From contig DATJPE010000078.1 of NCBI GenBank assembly GCA_035506535.1, positions 1 to 52,893 on the forward strand: 52,893 nt of DNA, read 5' to 3'. Below the pieces are notes generated by a model. That model was not told the origin of the DNA and did no database searches. It saw nothing but the letters and a program-made list of their open reading frames with translations. The first letter of the stretch is position 1, and every line of letters begins with the position of its first letter. The translations under genes were made by a program, and so were the position numbers. Source of the DNA: Actinomycetes bacterium. Its GTDB lineage: Bacteria; Actinomycetota; Actinomycetes; DATJPE01. Shown piece after piece: positions 23,627-34,534 of the stretch.

Positions 23627-24892
23627 TCAGTCCCGCCGCAACAGGTCGGTGAGGTCGAACCCGTTGCGTGCGAAGCGGTCGGGATGGGGTGGCCAGCCCT
23701 CGGCGCGGCTGAGCCGGCCCTCTCGCGTGACGAACAGGTCCTCGACCTCGACGACGTCGCCCTCGACGCGGCCTGGGACAGCGACGATCTCGCGGACGCG
23801 TCGGCGGCCGTCGTTCTCGGTGGCGATGTGCACGACGACGTCGACGCTGGTCGCCACCGTCGGGACCACGAACGCGTGCCCCACGTTCTCCCCGGCCAGT
23901 AGGGGGAGCGTGCACAGCTTCGTCACGGCCTCGCGGGCGCTGTTGGCGTGCACGCTCGCCATCCCTGGCACACCGCTGTTCAGGGCGATGAGCAGGTCGA
24001 GGCACTCCTCCTGCCGCACCTCGCCGACGACGATGCGACTCGGCCGCATGCGCAGGGCCTCCTTGACGAGACGGCGCAGCCTGATCTCGCCGGTGCCCTC
24101 GAGGCTGGGTTGGCGGGTCTGCATGGCGACCCAGTCCGCCAGGGGCGCCTTGAGCTCGAAGACCTCCTCGCACGTGATGACCCGCTCGTGGGCCGGGACC
24201 GATGCCAGCAGACAGTTGAGCAGCGTGGTCTTGCCGGCCTGGGTGCCTCCCGCGACCACCAGGTTGAGCCCCGACACCACGGCGGCGTCGAGGAACCCGG
24301 CCGCGGCAGGAGTGAGCGTCCCCAGCCGCACCAGCTCGTCGAGATGCGCGGCGCGCACCACGAACTTGCGGATGTTGACCGACCAGTGGCGCCGGGTGAC
24401 GTCGGGGATGACGACGTGGATGCGGGAGCCGTCGGGGAGGGTGGCGTCGACGAAGGGCTCCGACAGGTCGATGCGGCGGTTCGTGCTGCGCAGCATCCGC
24501 TCGACCAGGTCATGTACCTGGGCGTCTCCGAGGAGGGTCGTCGTGAGCTCGCTGCGGCCCTCACGCGCCACGAAGACCCGGCCCGGCTCGTTGATCCAGA
24601 TCTCCTCGACGGTGGGGTCGTCGAGGTAGGCCTGCAGAGGGCCGAAGCCGGCGACGGCGTCGAAGACCCACCGGGCTGTGCCGTCGAGGTCGGGCAGCGG
24701 GACCAGCGAACCCGTCAGGGTGCGCTCGTCGTAGTCGGCCAGCACCTCCTCGATCAGGCGCCGGACCGCAGCCGGGTCGACCGCGGGGTCCAGGCCCCGT
24801 CGGCGGACCAGCTCCCGGACCTCGTCCTCGACCTGTCCGACCGCGTCATCGCTTACGACGTCGTCGACACCTGCGTGCAGGACCGCGTCCAC
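23627..24892 (-). CDS. tadA: Tad pilus assembly ATPase, CpaF family
   Basis: The 421-residue ATPase has an N-terminal helical part, FGPLQAYLDDPTVEEIWIN, Walker A in VVAGGTQAGKTTLLN (about 213-226), Walker B region SRIVVGEVRQEE with the His-box ASVHANSA downstream. It powers Flp pilus assembly from the cytoplasm. I choose GTG 24892 (VDAVLHAGVDD) because upstream in-frame sequence is low-complexity and basic. The 162 bases before it (24893-25054) show no gene; they separate it from the AspT-type transporter and may hold the operon promoter. Confidence 0.95.
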   Translation of the reverse strand: MDAVLHAGVDDVVSDDAVGQVEDEVRELVRRRGLDPAVDPAAVRRLIEEVLADYDERTLTGSLVPLPDLDGTARWVFDAVAGFGPLQAYLDDPTVEEIWINEPGRVFVAREGRSELTTTLLGDAQVHDLVERMLRSTNRRIDLSEPFVDATLPDGSRIHVVIPDVTRRHWSVNIRKFVVRAAHLDELVRLGTLTPAAAGFLDAAVVSGLNLVVAGGTQAGKTTLLNCLLASVPAHERVITCEEVFELKAPLADWVAMQTRQPSLEGTGEIRLRRLVKEALRMRPSRIVVGEVRQEECLDLLIALNSGVPGMASVHANSAREAVTKLCTLPLLAGENVGHAFVVPTVATSVDVVVHIATENDGRRRVREIVAVPGRVEGDVVEVEDLFVTREGRLSRAEGWPPHPDRFARNGFDLTDLLRRD

Positions 24893-25054
24893 GCGAGCAC
24901 CCCCGGGGCGTTGTGGCGACCTGTGCCGGACGCTAGAGCCCGCCGAAGGTCTCGCACCAGATGCCCCGAGCCATCTGTGCACACAACTTCGTCCCCACGT
25001 GCACCACCCACCATCGCACGCCCCTTCCGGCCCAGGAGACTCGGACGCGGCCGG

Positions 25055-26707
25055 TCAGATCGTGCCCAGCAGGGGCGCGAGGATGACCTTCACGATCATC
25101 GCCACCGGGTAGATGAGGGCGTACCCGAGGTTGATGCGCGGGTCGGCGTTGGAGCGCTCGCTGACGTAGGCGAGGACGGCGGGCTGGGTGTCGAAGCCGG
25201 CGACCTGGCCAGCCAGCTGCGCCCCTGTGGCACGGGCCAGCCGGGGGCCGGCCACCAGCAGTGCCACGGCGGACAGACCGGTGACGACGAATCCCACCGC
25301 GAACAGGCGGATCCCCTGGTTGCTCGCGAGCGCCTTCGACAGGGCGTGCCCCGCGTTCGACCCGGCATAGGCGAGGAACAGCAGCATGCCGAGCTGGTTG
25401 ACCGCCGTGGAGGCCTGGTACGGGATCGTCCACAGCACCCGGCCGGTGCGCTGGAGCCGACCCAGGAACAGGCCCACCAGGAGCGGGCCGCCGGCCACCC
25501 CGAGCGCGAAGGTCCCGCCCCCGGGCTTGGGCACCTCGAGCAGGCCTACCAGCAGACCGAGGGTGAGGCCGAGGGCGAACCCGACCGGGTTCAGGTCCGA
25601 CGCCCCTCGCTCGGAGTCGCCGAGGAGGGTGGCGACCCGCTCCATCTGCTCCCGGCGGGCGACCACGCGGACGCGGTCCCCGAGCTGGAGCACCAGGTCG
25701 TCGGTGGCGAGGAGGTCGACGTCGCCGCGACGCACCCGCGTGGCGGTCGCGCCGAAGCGGCGCGTCAGCCGCAGGTCCCCGAGGCTGCGTCCCGCCACCT
25801 GTCGGTTCGAGACGGTGATCCGGCGGAAGTCCAGCTGGGAGCGGTCGAGCACCAGCGGCACGCTCGAGGGGTGCCCGAGGTCCTGGACGACCTGGTCGAC
25901 GACCCGGGCGTCGCCGACCGCGGTCAGGATGTCGCCGACGACCGGCGACGCCTCGCTGGAAGCGACGTCGACGGTGCCCGGGTGACCGGGCACGTCGCCG
26001 TGCATGACGCGGGAGAAGACGACGCGGTGCTCGTAGCGTTCCTCGAGCTCCCCGAGCGAGGGGAGGCCCTCGACGTCGACCCGCAGCGTCCGTTGCTCGA
26101 GGTGCGGGACCTCGTCCCCTGCCCCCGCCTCGCCCGCCCCGCCCTCGGCGGCGACGACGGCCTTGCCCGGTACGTGCGTGCGCAGGCTGATCGCCCCTGC
26201 GATGAGCATCCCGATCACGCCGAACAGATACGTCACGGAGTAGCCGACGGTAGGCGCCGACGACTTCAGCTGCTCGAGGCTGGCTGCGAGGGCCGGCGTG
26301 TTGGTCAGCGAGCCGGCGTACACGCCCGAGAGCAGCGGACCGCGCAGGCCGAGCAGCGACCCCACGCCGAGGGTCACCAGGGCGGCACCGACCAGCACCG
26401 CCACCGCCACCAGCACCGCTCGGCCACCGCTGCGCACGGTCGTGAAGAACGATGGCCCTGCCGCGACGCCGATCGTGTAGGCGAACAGCGCCAGGCCGAG
26501 CTGGCCGACCACGAGCGGGAGCGCCAGCCGCTCGTCGTACGCAGAGAACGCCAGGGCGACGAACAGCACCGCGGCCGGCCCCAGCGAGAAGCCCCGCCAG
26601 CGCAGGGCGCCGATGGCACTGCCGACGGCGATGAGGGTGAACAGCAGCAGCAGGGGGTTCTTCGCCGCGAGGTCAGCGTAACCGTGGAGCAGGTCGGAGA
26701 CGTTCAC
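25055..26707 (-). CDS. Aspartate:alanine exchanger-family transporter (AspT/YidE type)
   Basis: The 550-residue membrane protein has two blocks of membrane helices separated by about 180 cytoplasmic residues that carry two RCK_C/TrkA-C domains (FRRITVSNRQVAGRSLGDL and LLATDDLVLQLGDRVRVVAR in the second). This layout defines the AAEx family. Members exchange dicarboxylic amino acids or act as uncharacterised YidE-type carriers. It ends 162 bases before tadA and starts 113 bases from the TIGR03086 gene. The substrate is not visible, though glutamate metabolism genes lie just beyond. Confidence 0.93.
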   Translation of the reverse strand: MNVSDLLHGYADLAAKNPLLLLFTLIAVGSAIGALRWRGFSLGPAAVLFVALAFSAYDERLALPLVVGQLGLALFAYTIGVAAGPSFFTTVRSGGRAVLVAVAVLVGAALVTLGVGSLLGLRGPLLSGVYAGSLTNTPALAASLEQLKSSAPTVGYSVTYLFGVIGMLIAGAISLRTHVPGKAVVAAEGGAGEAGAGDEVPHLEQRTLRVDVEGLPSLGELEERYEHRVVFSRVMHGDVPGHPGTVDVASSEASPVVGDILTAVGDARVVDQVVQDLGHPSSVPLVLDRSQLDFRRITVSNRQVAGRSLGDLRLTRRFGATATRVRRGDVDLLATDDLVLQLGDRVRVVARREQMERVATLLGDSERGASDLNPVGFALGLTLGLLVGLLEVPKPGGGTFALGVAGGPLLVGLFLGRLQRTGRVLWTIPYQASTAVNQLGMLLFLAYAGSNAGHALSKALASNQGIRLFAVGFVVTGLSAVALLVAGPRLARATGAQLAGQVAGFDTQPAVLAYVSERSNADPRINLGYALIYPVAMIVKVILAPLLGTI

Positions 26708-26820
26708 CCGTCCATGGTTCCACCGCGCGAGTCGCCGCCGCGTCGACGACGCTGGGCGTGACCCCCCTCACATGCCCACGGCGCTAGCTCCGCCCGACTC
26801 GGCGGAGTCCGGCGAGAGGG

Positions 26821-27378
26821 TCAGGCTCGGCGGCCGAGCAGCGCGAGCAGCCGGTCCTGCGCGGCGTCCGACCTCGGCTTCTGCGGGGTCCCGAACATCC
26901 CGGAGCCGGTGAGCGTCTCGGCGTTCGCCTCGGCGAACGCGAGGGAGTGCGCCACGCCGTCAGGATCCATGTCGTCGTCGAGGTCAGCTCCACGGGACAG
27001 GTCCCAGCCGTGGACGACGAGGTCGCACAGGACCTGGTCGGCGTACGCGCTGGCGGGGAAGTCGCCGAAGGAGAGGTGGACGGTCTGCTCGGCGTCCACC
27101 TCCGCCCACGCGGCGAGCGCGTCATCCATCGCGTTGTCCCACGCACCGACGGGGTCGTCGCCGAGCACGTCCCCCTCGTAGCGGTCGCCGACCTGTTGGA
27201 TGGTCTCGCCCCGCAGCAGGTGCGGCGCCCACAGCTGCTCGTAGACGAGGTGGTTGACCAGGTCGCGCACCGTCCACTCCTCGCAGGGGGTGTCCTCGTC
27301 CCACTGGTCGTCCTTGATCTGGTGGACCCGGTCGGAGACGGCGTACGCCGACGCGGGGATCAGCGAGATGGCGTCCAT
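26821..27378 (-). CDS. TIGR03086-type mycothiol-transferase-like (DinB-fold) protein
   Basis: The 185-residue four-helix protein has CEEWTVRDLVNHLVYEQLW near the N-terminus and DLVVHGWDLSRGADL in the middle, the two His-containing helices of the TIGR03086/maleylpyruvate-isomerase-like N-terminal family, where His residues bind a metal. Some relatives use mycothiol as cofactor. I place the start at ATG 27378 (MDAISLIPAS) with AGGA upstream; ATG 27387 is an alternative. No partner gene is evident. Confidence 0.85.
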   Translation of the reverse strand: MDAISLIPASAYAVSDRVHQIKDDQWDEDTPCEEWTVRDLVNHLVYEQLWAPHLLRGETIQQVGDRYEGDVLGDDPVGAWDNAMDDALAAWAEVDAEQTVHLSFGDFPASAYADQVLCDLVVHGWDLSRGADLDDDMDPDGVAHSLAFAEANAETLTGSGMFGTPQKPRSDAAQDRLLALLGRRA

Positions 27379-27423
27379 ACCGCCCATCCTGGCCCACCCC
27401 GGTGACCGTGCACAGCCCCGGCG

Positions 27424-30400
27424 TCAGCGGTTGTCGTGGCTGCCCGAGACGAGCGTGCGGATCACCCGGAGTGCGACCGACAGGGAGGCGAGGTCGGAGG
27501 ACTCGCTGCTCGCGATCTCGGCCAAGGTGGCCTGGGTCCGTCCCAACCCCTCCGCGTTGAGCGCCTCCCATGCCTCGATCCGGCGATCCGGCTCGCCGCT
27601 GGGGGCGGCCCGTTGCACGGCCCTGGTGAGCATCGCGAGCGCGGAGTACAGGTCGTAGCGAAGCGACATCCGCGCCAGGGAGGACCAGCGGTCGTCCCTC
27701 GGCAGCTGGGTGATCCGGTTGAGCATCCGGTCGACCTCGAAGCGCTCCGACAGCGCGAAGTAGAGCTCGGTGACCGACTCGGGCTCCTCCCCCGACGCGG
27801 CCGCGAGCTCGCAGATGTCCAGCAGCGAGAACGCATCCAGCAGCCCGGCCACCTCGGCCGACAGTTCGTGGGGAGCACCCGCCGCGACGAAGTCGGCCGC
27901 CCTGCGCTCGAAGCGCTCGCGTTCCACCCCGCGCAGGAACTTGGGGACCAGCGGGGCCACCCGTGCCACGGGCGCGAAGTGCGCGATCTCGGCGGTGACG
28001 TCGACCGCCGACCGGCGTTCCTGGAGCAGCCAGCGGGTGGCCCGGTCGAGCAGGCGGCGCGACTCCAGGTAGAGCGCACTCTGCGCCGAGGTCGGCACGA
28101 GGGAGTCCAGCGCCTCGATGCGGTCCCACAGCGGGCGCAGCCCGAAGACCTCGCGAACCACTGCGAAGGCTCGGGCGACTTCCACCGGCGACGCGCCGGT
28201 CTCCTCGCAGGCACGGAAGACGAAGGTGATCCCGCCCCTGTTGATCATGTCGTTGACCAACGTGTTGACGATGATCTCCCGGCGCAGCCGATGGGCGGAC
28301 AGCTCGTCGGCGTAGCGCTTGACGATCAGCGGCGGGAAGTACGCGCGCAGCGCCGCCGACGACCACGGCTCGTCGGCGATGCCGCTCGCCATGAGGTCCT
28401 CGCCGAGGGTGAGCTTCGAGTAGGCGACGAGGACCGACAGCTCGGGAGACGTCAGACCCTCCAGCGCCGCGTGCCGGCGCTCGATGTCGCCGTCCGACGG
28501 CAGGAACTCCAGCGCGCGGTCCAGGTCCCCGCGGCGCTCCAGCTCGCGGATCAGTCGATGGTGCACCGTCAACAGTGCGGGTGCCTGCGAGCGGGCGTTG
28601 CCGAGGACGACGTTCTGCTCGTAGTTGTCACGCAGCACGTGGTGCGCCACGTCGTCGGTCATCTCGACGAGCAGCTCGTTGCGTGCCTGCTCGGTGAGCT
28701 CGCCGCGCCGCACGAGGCGGTCGAGGAGGATCTTGATGTTCACCTCGTGGTCGGAGGTGTCGACGCCGGCCGAGTTGTCGATCGCGTCGGTGTTGAGCCG
28801 TACGCCGTGCTGCGCCGCCTCGACGCGACCGCGCTGCGTCAGGCCGAGGTTGCCGCCCTCGCCGACGACCCTCGCGCGAAGCTCGCGGCCATCGACGCGG
28901 ACCGCGTCGTTGGCCTTGTCGCCGGCGTCGGCGTGGGTCTCGCTCGAAGCCTTCACGTAGGTCCCGATCCCGCCGTTCCACAGCAGGTCGACCGGGGCCA
29001 GCAGGATCGCGTGCACGAGCTCGGCCGGCGTGAGGTGGGTGACCCCCGCGGGCAGACCCAGCGCCTCCCCCATCTCGTGCGACACGGGCACCGACTTCGC
29101 CGATCGCGGCCAGACTCCTCCGCCCGAGCTGATCAGGTTCTTGTCGTAGTCGTCCCATGACGAGCGCGGCAGCTCGAACAGGCGCCGGCGCTCGGCGAAG
29201 GACGCCGCGGCGTCGGGAGAGGGGTCGACGAAAACGTGCCGGTGGTCGAACGCCGCCACCAGGCGGATGTGCTCCGAGAGCAGCATCCCGTTGCCGAAGA
29301 CGTCACCGCTCATGTCCCCGATGCCGACGACGGTGAAGTCCTCGGCCTGCGTGTCGAGACCCATCTCCCGGAAGTGGCGCTTCACCGACTCCCACGCGCC
29401 GCGGGCTGTGATGCCCATCGCCTTGTGGTCGTAGCCGGCGGATCCCCCTGACGCGAACGCGTCACCCAGCCAGAAGCCGTACTCGGCCGCTATCTGGTTG
29501 GCGATGTCGGAGAAGGTCGCCGTGCCCTTGTCCGCGGCCACGACCAGGTAGGGGTCGTCACCGTCGTGACGCACGACGTCGGGCGGCGGCACGACCTCTC
29601 CGTCCACGAGGTTGTCGGTGATGTCGAGCAGCCCGGACACGAAGGTCCGGTAGCTCGCGACGCCCTCGGCGAGCCACGCGTCCCGGTCGGTGACGGGCTC
29701 GGGCAGCTGCTTGGGGTAGAAGCCCCCCTTGGCGCCCGTCGGGACGATGACCGCGTTCTTCACCATCTGGGCCTTGACCAGCCCGAGCACCTCGGTCCGG
29801 AAGTCCTCGCGGCGGTCCGACCAGCGCAGCCCGCCTCGGGCCACCGGCCCGAAGCGCAGGTGCACGCCCTCGACGCGTGGGCTGTACACCCAGATCTCGA
29901 AGCGCGGCCGCGGCTTCGGCAGGTCGGGGATCGCGTGCGGGTCCAGCTTGAACGACAGGTACGGATGGGGCTCGCCGTCCGCGGCCGGCTGGAAGGCGTT
30001 GGTCCGTAGCGTCGCGCCGATCAGTGCGAGGAAGGAGCGAAGGATCCGGTCCTGGTCGAGGCTCTTCACGTCGTCGAGCTCGGTCTGGACACGGGTCACG
30101 ACCTGCTCGGCGACCGCCTCCCGGTCGCCGGTGAACCCCGGGTCGAGGCGGACCTCGAAGAGGTGGACCAGGTCACGCGTGATCCCCAGGTTGGCGGAGA
30201 GGCACTGCTCCACGTAGGACTCGCTGAAGGTCGAGCCCGCCTGCCGCAGGTACTTCATGTACGCCCGCAGGACGGCGACCTGACGCCAGGTCAGTCCCGC
30301 CAGGGTCACGAGGGCGTTGAGCCCGTCGGACTCCACCCTGCCTTCCCACACCGCGCGGAAGGCGTCCTCGAACAGCGTCCTCAGCTCGATCGGCGCCCCG

Positions 30401-32325
30401 GACGGGGCCGTGGCCGGTGCACCGCCGGGTCGCATGATGGCCGAGCGCATCGGGTCGTAACGCAGCCCGAAGTCGTACAGGTGCGCCTCCTCGGCGCCAG
30501 TGCGCTCGAAGACGTACGGGCGCTCGTCGGTGACCTCGACGCCCATGCGCTGCAGAACCGGGAGCACTTCGGACAGCGACAGCGCCGCACCGAGGGTGGC
30601 CACCTTGAAGCGCCGCTCGCCCAGCGCACAGCCGGGCGGCTCGTAGAGCTCGAGGGCCATCTGGGCGCCCTCGTCGAGCTGCTCCACGCGCCGTACGTCA
30701 GCGACGGCGTCGGCCGCGCTGAAGTCCTCCTTGTAGCCCTCGGGGAAGGCATGGGACCACCGCGCCGCGAGCTCGGCCGCCTCCTCCTCGCCGAAGGCGT
30801 CGCGCAGCGCGTCGCCGTAGTCGTCGATCCACGACCGGGTGGCCGCGACCAGACGCGCCTCGAGGGCGTCGGGGTCCACCTCGGGCAGTGGCGTCCCCGA
30901 GGGCACCCGGACGACGAAGTGAAGTCGCGCGAGGACGGACTCGGTCACCCGGGCCGTGTAGTCCACGGTGGTCCCGCGGTAGGCCTCCTTGAGGATGCGC
31001 GCGATCTCCAGCCGTACCGCGGTGGTGTAGCGGTCCCGCGGCAGGTACACCATGCACGACATGAACCGCCCGTAGATGTCGCGGCGTAGGAACAGCCTGG
31101 TCTGCCGGCGTTCCTGCATGGCCAGCACGGACATGACGATCGGGTAGAGCTCCTCGTCGGAGATCTGGAAGAGCTCGTCGCGCGGGTAGCCCTCGAGCAG
31201 CTCGAGCAGGTTCTTGCCGTCGTGGCTGTCCGGGGCGAAGCCGGCCAGCTCCTGGATCTGCCAGACCTTGCGACGAAGCACGGGGACGCGAAGCACGCTC
31301 TGGGTGTACGCCGTCGACGTGTAGAGACCCAGGAACCGCTTCTCCCCGGTGACCTGCCCGTCGGCGTCGAACACCTTCACCCCGACATAGTCGAGATAGG
31401 ACGGGCGGTGGATGGTCGAGCGGGTGTTGGCCTGGGTGAGCACGAGGACATGCGGCTCTCGCGCGCGGGCCCGCTGCTCGGGCGGGAGGACGCCGAAGGA
31501 GGCGGACACGTGCTGGTCCGCGCGCAGGATCCCGAGCCCGCTGCCCGGGACGGCCACCAGAACGTCCTCGCCGTCGGTGCGGCGCAGCTCGTACTCCCGG
31601 TAGCCGAGGAAGGTGAAGTGGTTGTCCGCGAGCCAGCGCAGCAGCTCCCAGCCCTCCGACACCTCCTCGTCCGAGACACCGGCCGGCGGATCGGTCGCCA
31701 GCCCGTCGGCGATCGTCAGCGCCGCCCGGCGCATCTTCGGCCAGTCCTCCACCGCCTCGCGGACGTCGCCGAGCACCCGCACCAGCCGCGCCTCGAGCGC
31801 CTGGGCGTCGGACCCCGACAGCCGGTCGATCTCCACGTGCATCCAGGACTCGTGCACGACCGGCTCGCCCTCGCCGGCCTCCGCCTCACCGTCGACGATG
31901 CGGCGCAGCTGCCCGGTCACGGTCCTGGCGACCGCGAGGGTCGGGTGGACGACGAGGTGGATGCTCTGGACGCTCTGGTCGATCGCCATGGTCACCGAGT
32001 CGACGAGGAAGGGCATGTCGTCGGTGACGATCTGCACGACGGAGTGCCGCGCGCGCCCCTTCGCGTCGGGCGGCGGGTTGGTCACCGACACGCGCGCCAC
32101 GCCGGGGAGCCGGTCTCGTGCCAGCTCGAGGTGGGCCAGGGCGGCGGCCGCGATGTCGGCCGGGTCACGGGAGACCAGGTCCTCGGCCGCGACGCGGCGG
32201 TAGTACAGACGCAGGAAGTCAGCGCCGGCCAGGCCGCCGGCGCCCCCGATGGGCTCCGTCGGCGCGGCGATGTCCGCCGCCCGCTCGATGAGGTCCCGCT
32301 TGGCCTCGTCACGCTTGCTCGGCAT
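27424..32325 (-). CDS. gdh: NAD-specific glutamate dehydrogenase, large type
   Basis: At 1,633 residues this is the 180-kDa class of NAD-GDH. The N-terminal regulatory part is long, and the catalytic core holds GGLRWSDRREDFRTEVLGL and KNAVIVPTGAKGGFYPK (glutamate and catalytic Lys region). The NAD-binding part follows with VVGIGDMSGDVFGNGML, then a helical C-terminal domain. It deaminates glutamate to 2-oxoglutarate, a catabolic direction. The start is ATG 32325 (MPSKRDEAKRDLIERA). It follows pruA by 67 bases, so proline-derived glutamate could be fed straight to it. Confidence 0.96.
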   Translation of the reverse strand: MPSKRDEAKRDLIERAADIAAPTEPIGGAGGLAGADFLRLYYRRVAAEDLVSRDPADIAAAALAHLELARDRLPGVARVSVTNPPPDAKGRARHSVVQIVTDDMPFLVDSVTMAIDQSVQSIHLVVHPTLAVARTVTGQLRRIVDGEAEAGEGEPVVHESWMHVEIDRLSGSDAQALEARLVRVLGDVREAVEDWPKMRRAALTIADGLATDPPAGVSDEEVSEGWELLRWLADNHFTFLGYREYELRRTDGEDVLVAVPGSGLGILRADQHVSASFGVLPPEQRARAREPHVLVLTQANTRSTIHRPSYLDYVGVKVFDADGQVTGEKRFLGLYTSTAYTQSVLRVPVLRRKVWQIQELAGFAPDSHDGKNLLELLEGYPRDELFQISDEELYPIVMSVLAMQERRQTRLFLRRDIYGRFMSCMVYLPRDRYTTAVRLEIARILKEAYRGTTVDYTARVTESVLARLHFVVRVPSGTPLPEVDPDALEARLVAATRSWIDDYGDALRDAFGEEEAAELAARWSHAFPEGYKEDFSAADAVADVRRVEQLDEGAQMALELYEPPGCALGERRFKVATLGAALSLSEVLPVLQRMGVEVTDERPYVFERTGAEEAHLYDFGLRYDPMRSAIMRPGGAPATAPSGAPIELRTLFEDAFRAVWEGRVESDGLNALVTLAGLTWRQVAVLRAYMKYLRQAGSTFSESYVEQCLSANLGITRDLVHLFEVRLDPGFTGDREAVAEQVVTRVQTELDDVKSLDQDRILRSFLALIGATLRTNAFQPAADGEPHPYLSFKLDPHAIPDLPKPRPRFEIWVYSPRVEGVHLRFGPVARGGLRWSDRREDFRTEVLGLVKAQMVKNAVIVPTGAKGGFYPKQLPEPVTDRDAWLAEGVASYRTFVSGLLDITDNLVDGEVVPPPDVVRHDGDDPYLVVAADKGTATFSDIANQIAAEYGFWLGDAFASGGSAGYDHKAMGITARGAWESVKRHFREMGLDTQAEDFTVVGIGDMSGDVFGNGMLLSEHIRLVAAFDHRHVFVDPSPDAAASFAERRRLFELPRSSWDDYDKNLISSGGGVWPRSAKSVPVSHEMGEALGLPAGVTHLTPAELVHAILLAPVDLLWNGGIGTYVKASSETHADAGDKANDAVRVDGRELRARVVGEGGNLGLTQRGRVEAAQHGVRLNTDAIDNSAGVDTSDHEVNIKILLDRLVRRGELTEQARNELLVEMTDDVAHHVLRDNYEQNVVLGNARSQAPALLTVHHRLIRELERRGDLDRALEFLPSDGDIERRHAALEGLTSPELSVLVAYSKLTLGEDLMASGIADEPWSSAALRAYFPPLIVKRYADELSAHRLRREIIVNTLVNDMINRGGITFVFRACEETGASPVEVARAFAVVREVFGLRPLWDRIEALDSLVPTSAQSALYLESRRLLDRATRWLLQERRSAVDVTAEIAHFAPVARVAPLVPKFLRGVERERFERRAADFVAAGAPHELSAEVAGLLDAFSLLDICELAAASGEEPESVTELYFALSERFEVDRMLNRITQLPRDDRWSSLARMSLRYDLYSALAMLTRAVQRAAPSGEPDRRIEAWEALNAEGLGRTQATLAEIASSESSDLASLSVALRVIRTLVSGSHDNR

Positions 32326-32392
32326 ACCGCACCGCTCCGGTCGACGGACGCGACGTCGTTGTCGCGCCCCGGTCACTCTAGGACCTCTGGGA

Positions 32393-34018
<1,626 letters not shown>

Positions 34019-34045
34019 GGCTCCGATCCTGTCACCAGCGCCGCC

Positions 34046-34534
34046 CTAGTTCACCAGGTCGGCCAGCTCCTGGGTGGCGTACCAGAGCAGCTCCAGGTCC
34101 TCCGCGTCGCCGACCGCGAACTCGGCGTCCTCATCGCCCGCGTCGGCCGCCGCCACGAGGTCGGCTGCTCGAGCGACTACCGGTACGGCCTCCGGCTCGT
34201 CGACGTGCCCGGCGGCCACCGCCGCCAGCGGCACGTCCGCGGTGACGTCGACGGCGCCGTGCCCGCGCTCCGCACGCTGCCGCACGTCGCGGTCCGAGAC
34301 ATCGGCCGCGAGGACCACGCGGCGCCGCGGCGCGGCCGGGTCGGCGGCCAGCCGGCGGAGGGAGGCGCGAGCCGCTTCGGTGAGCGCGGCGTACTCCAGC
34401 GCCTCCGCGTCGTCGTCGACGTACCACTCCCGAAGGGCGGGGGTGACCGCATAGGCCTCGACGGGCCCGCCGAGGGCGCCCGTCGCCAGCAGCCCGCGGA
34501 CCGTGGTCAGCGTGGCTGGGACGTACACCCTCAC
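34046..34534 (-). CDS. DUF6912-type small protein
   Basis: The 162-residue protein from GTG 34534 begins VRVYVPATLTTVRGLLATGA and ends LWYATQELADLVN, a pattern I know from actinobacterial proteins of unknown function now grouped as DUF6912. It is acidic and Ala-rich, with no membrane segment. Its start overlaps the stop of the WS/DGAT gene (GTGA), so the two are translationally coupled. The function is unknown; the coupling suggests a role near lipid synthesis, but that is only context. Confidence 0.8.
   Translation of the reverse strand: MRVYVPATLTTVRGLLATGALGGPVEAYAVTPALREWYVDDDAEALEYAALTEAARASLRRLAADPAAPRRRVVLAADVSDRDVRQRAERGHGAVDVTADVPLAAVAAGHVDEPEAVPVVARAADLVAAADAGDEDAEFAVGDAEDLELLWYATQELADLVN

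Noticed and set aside
23948-26761. A 937-codon plus-strand frame opposite tadA and the transporter
   Set aside because: Both minus-strand genes carry clear motifs, and this frame has none.
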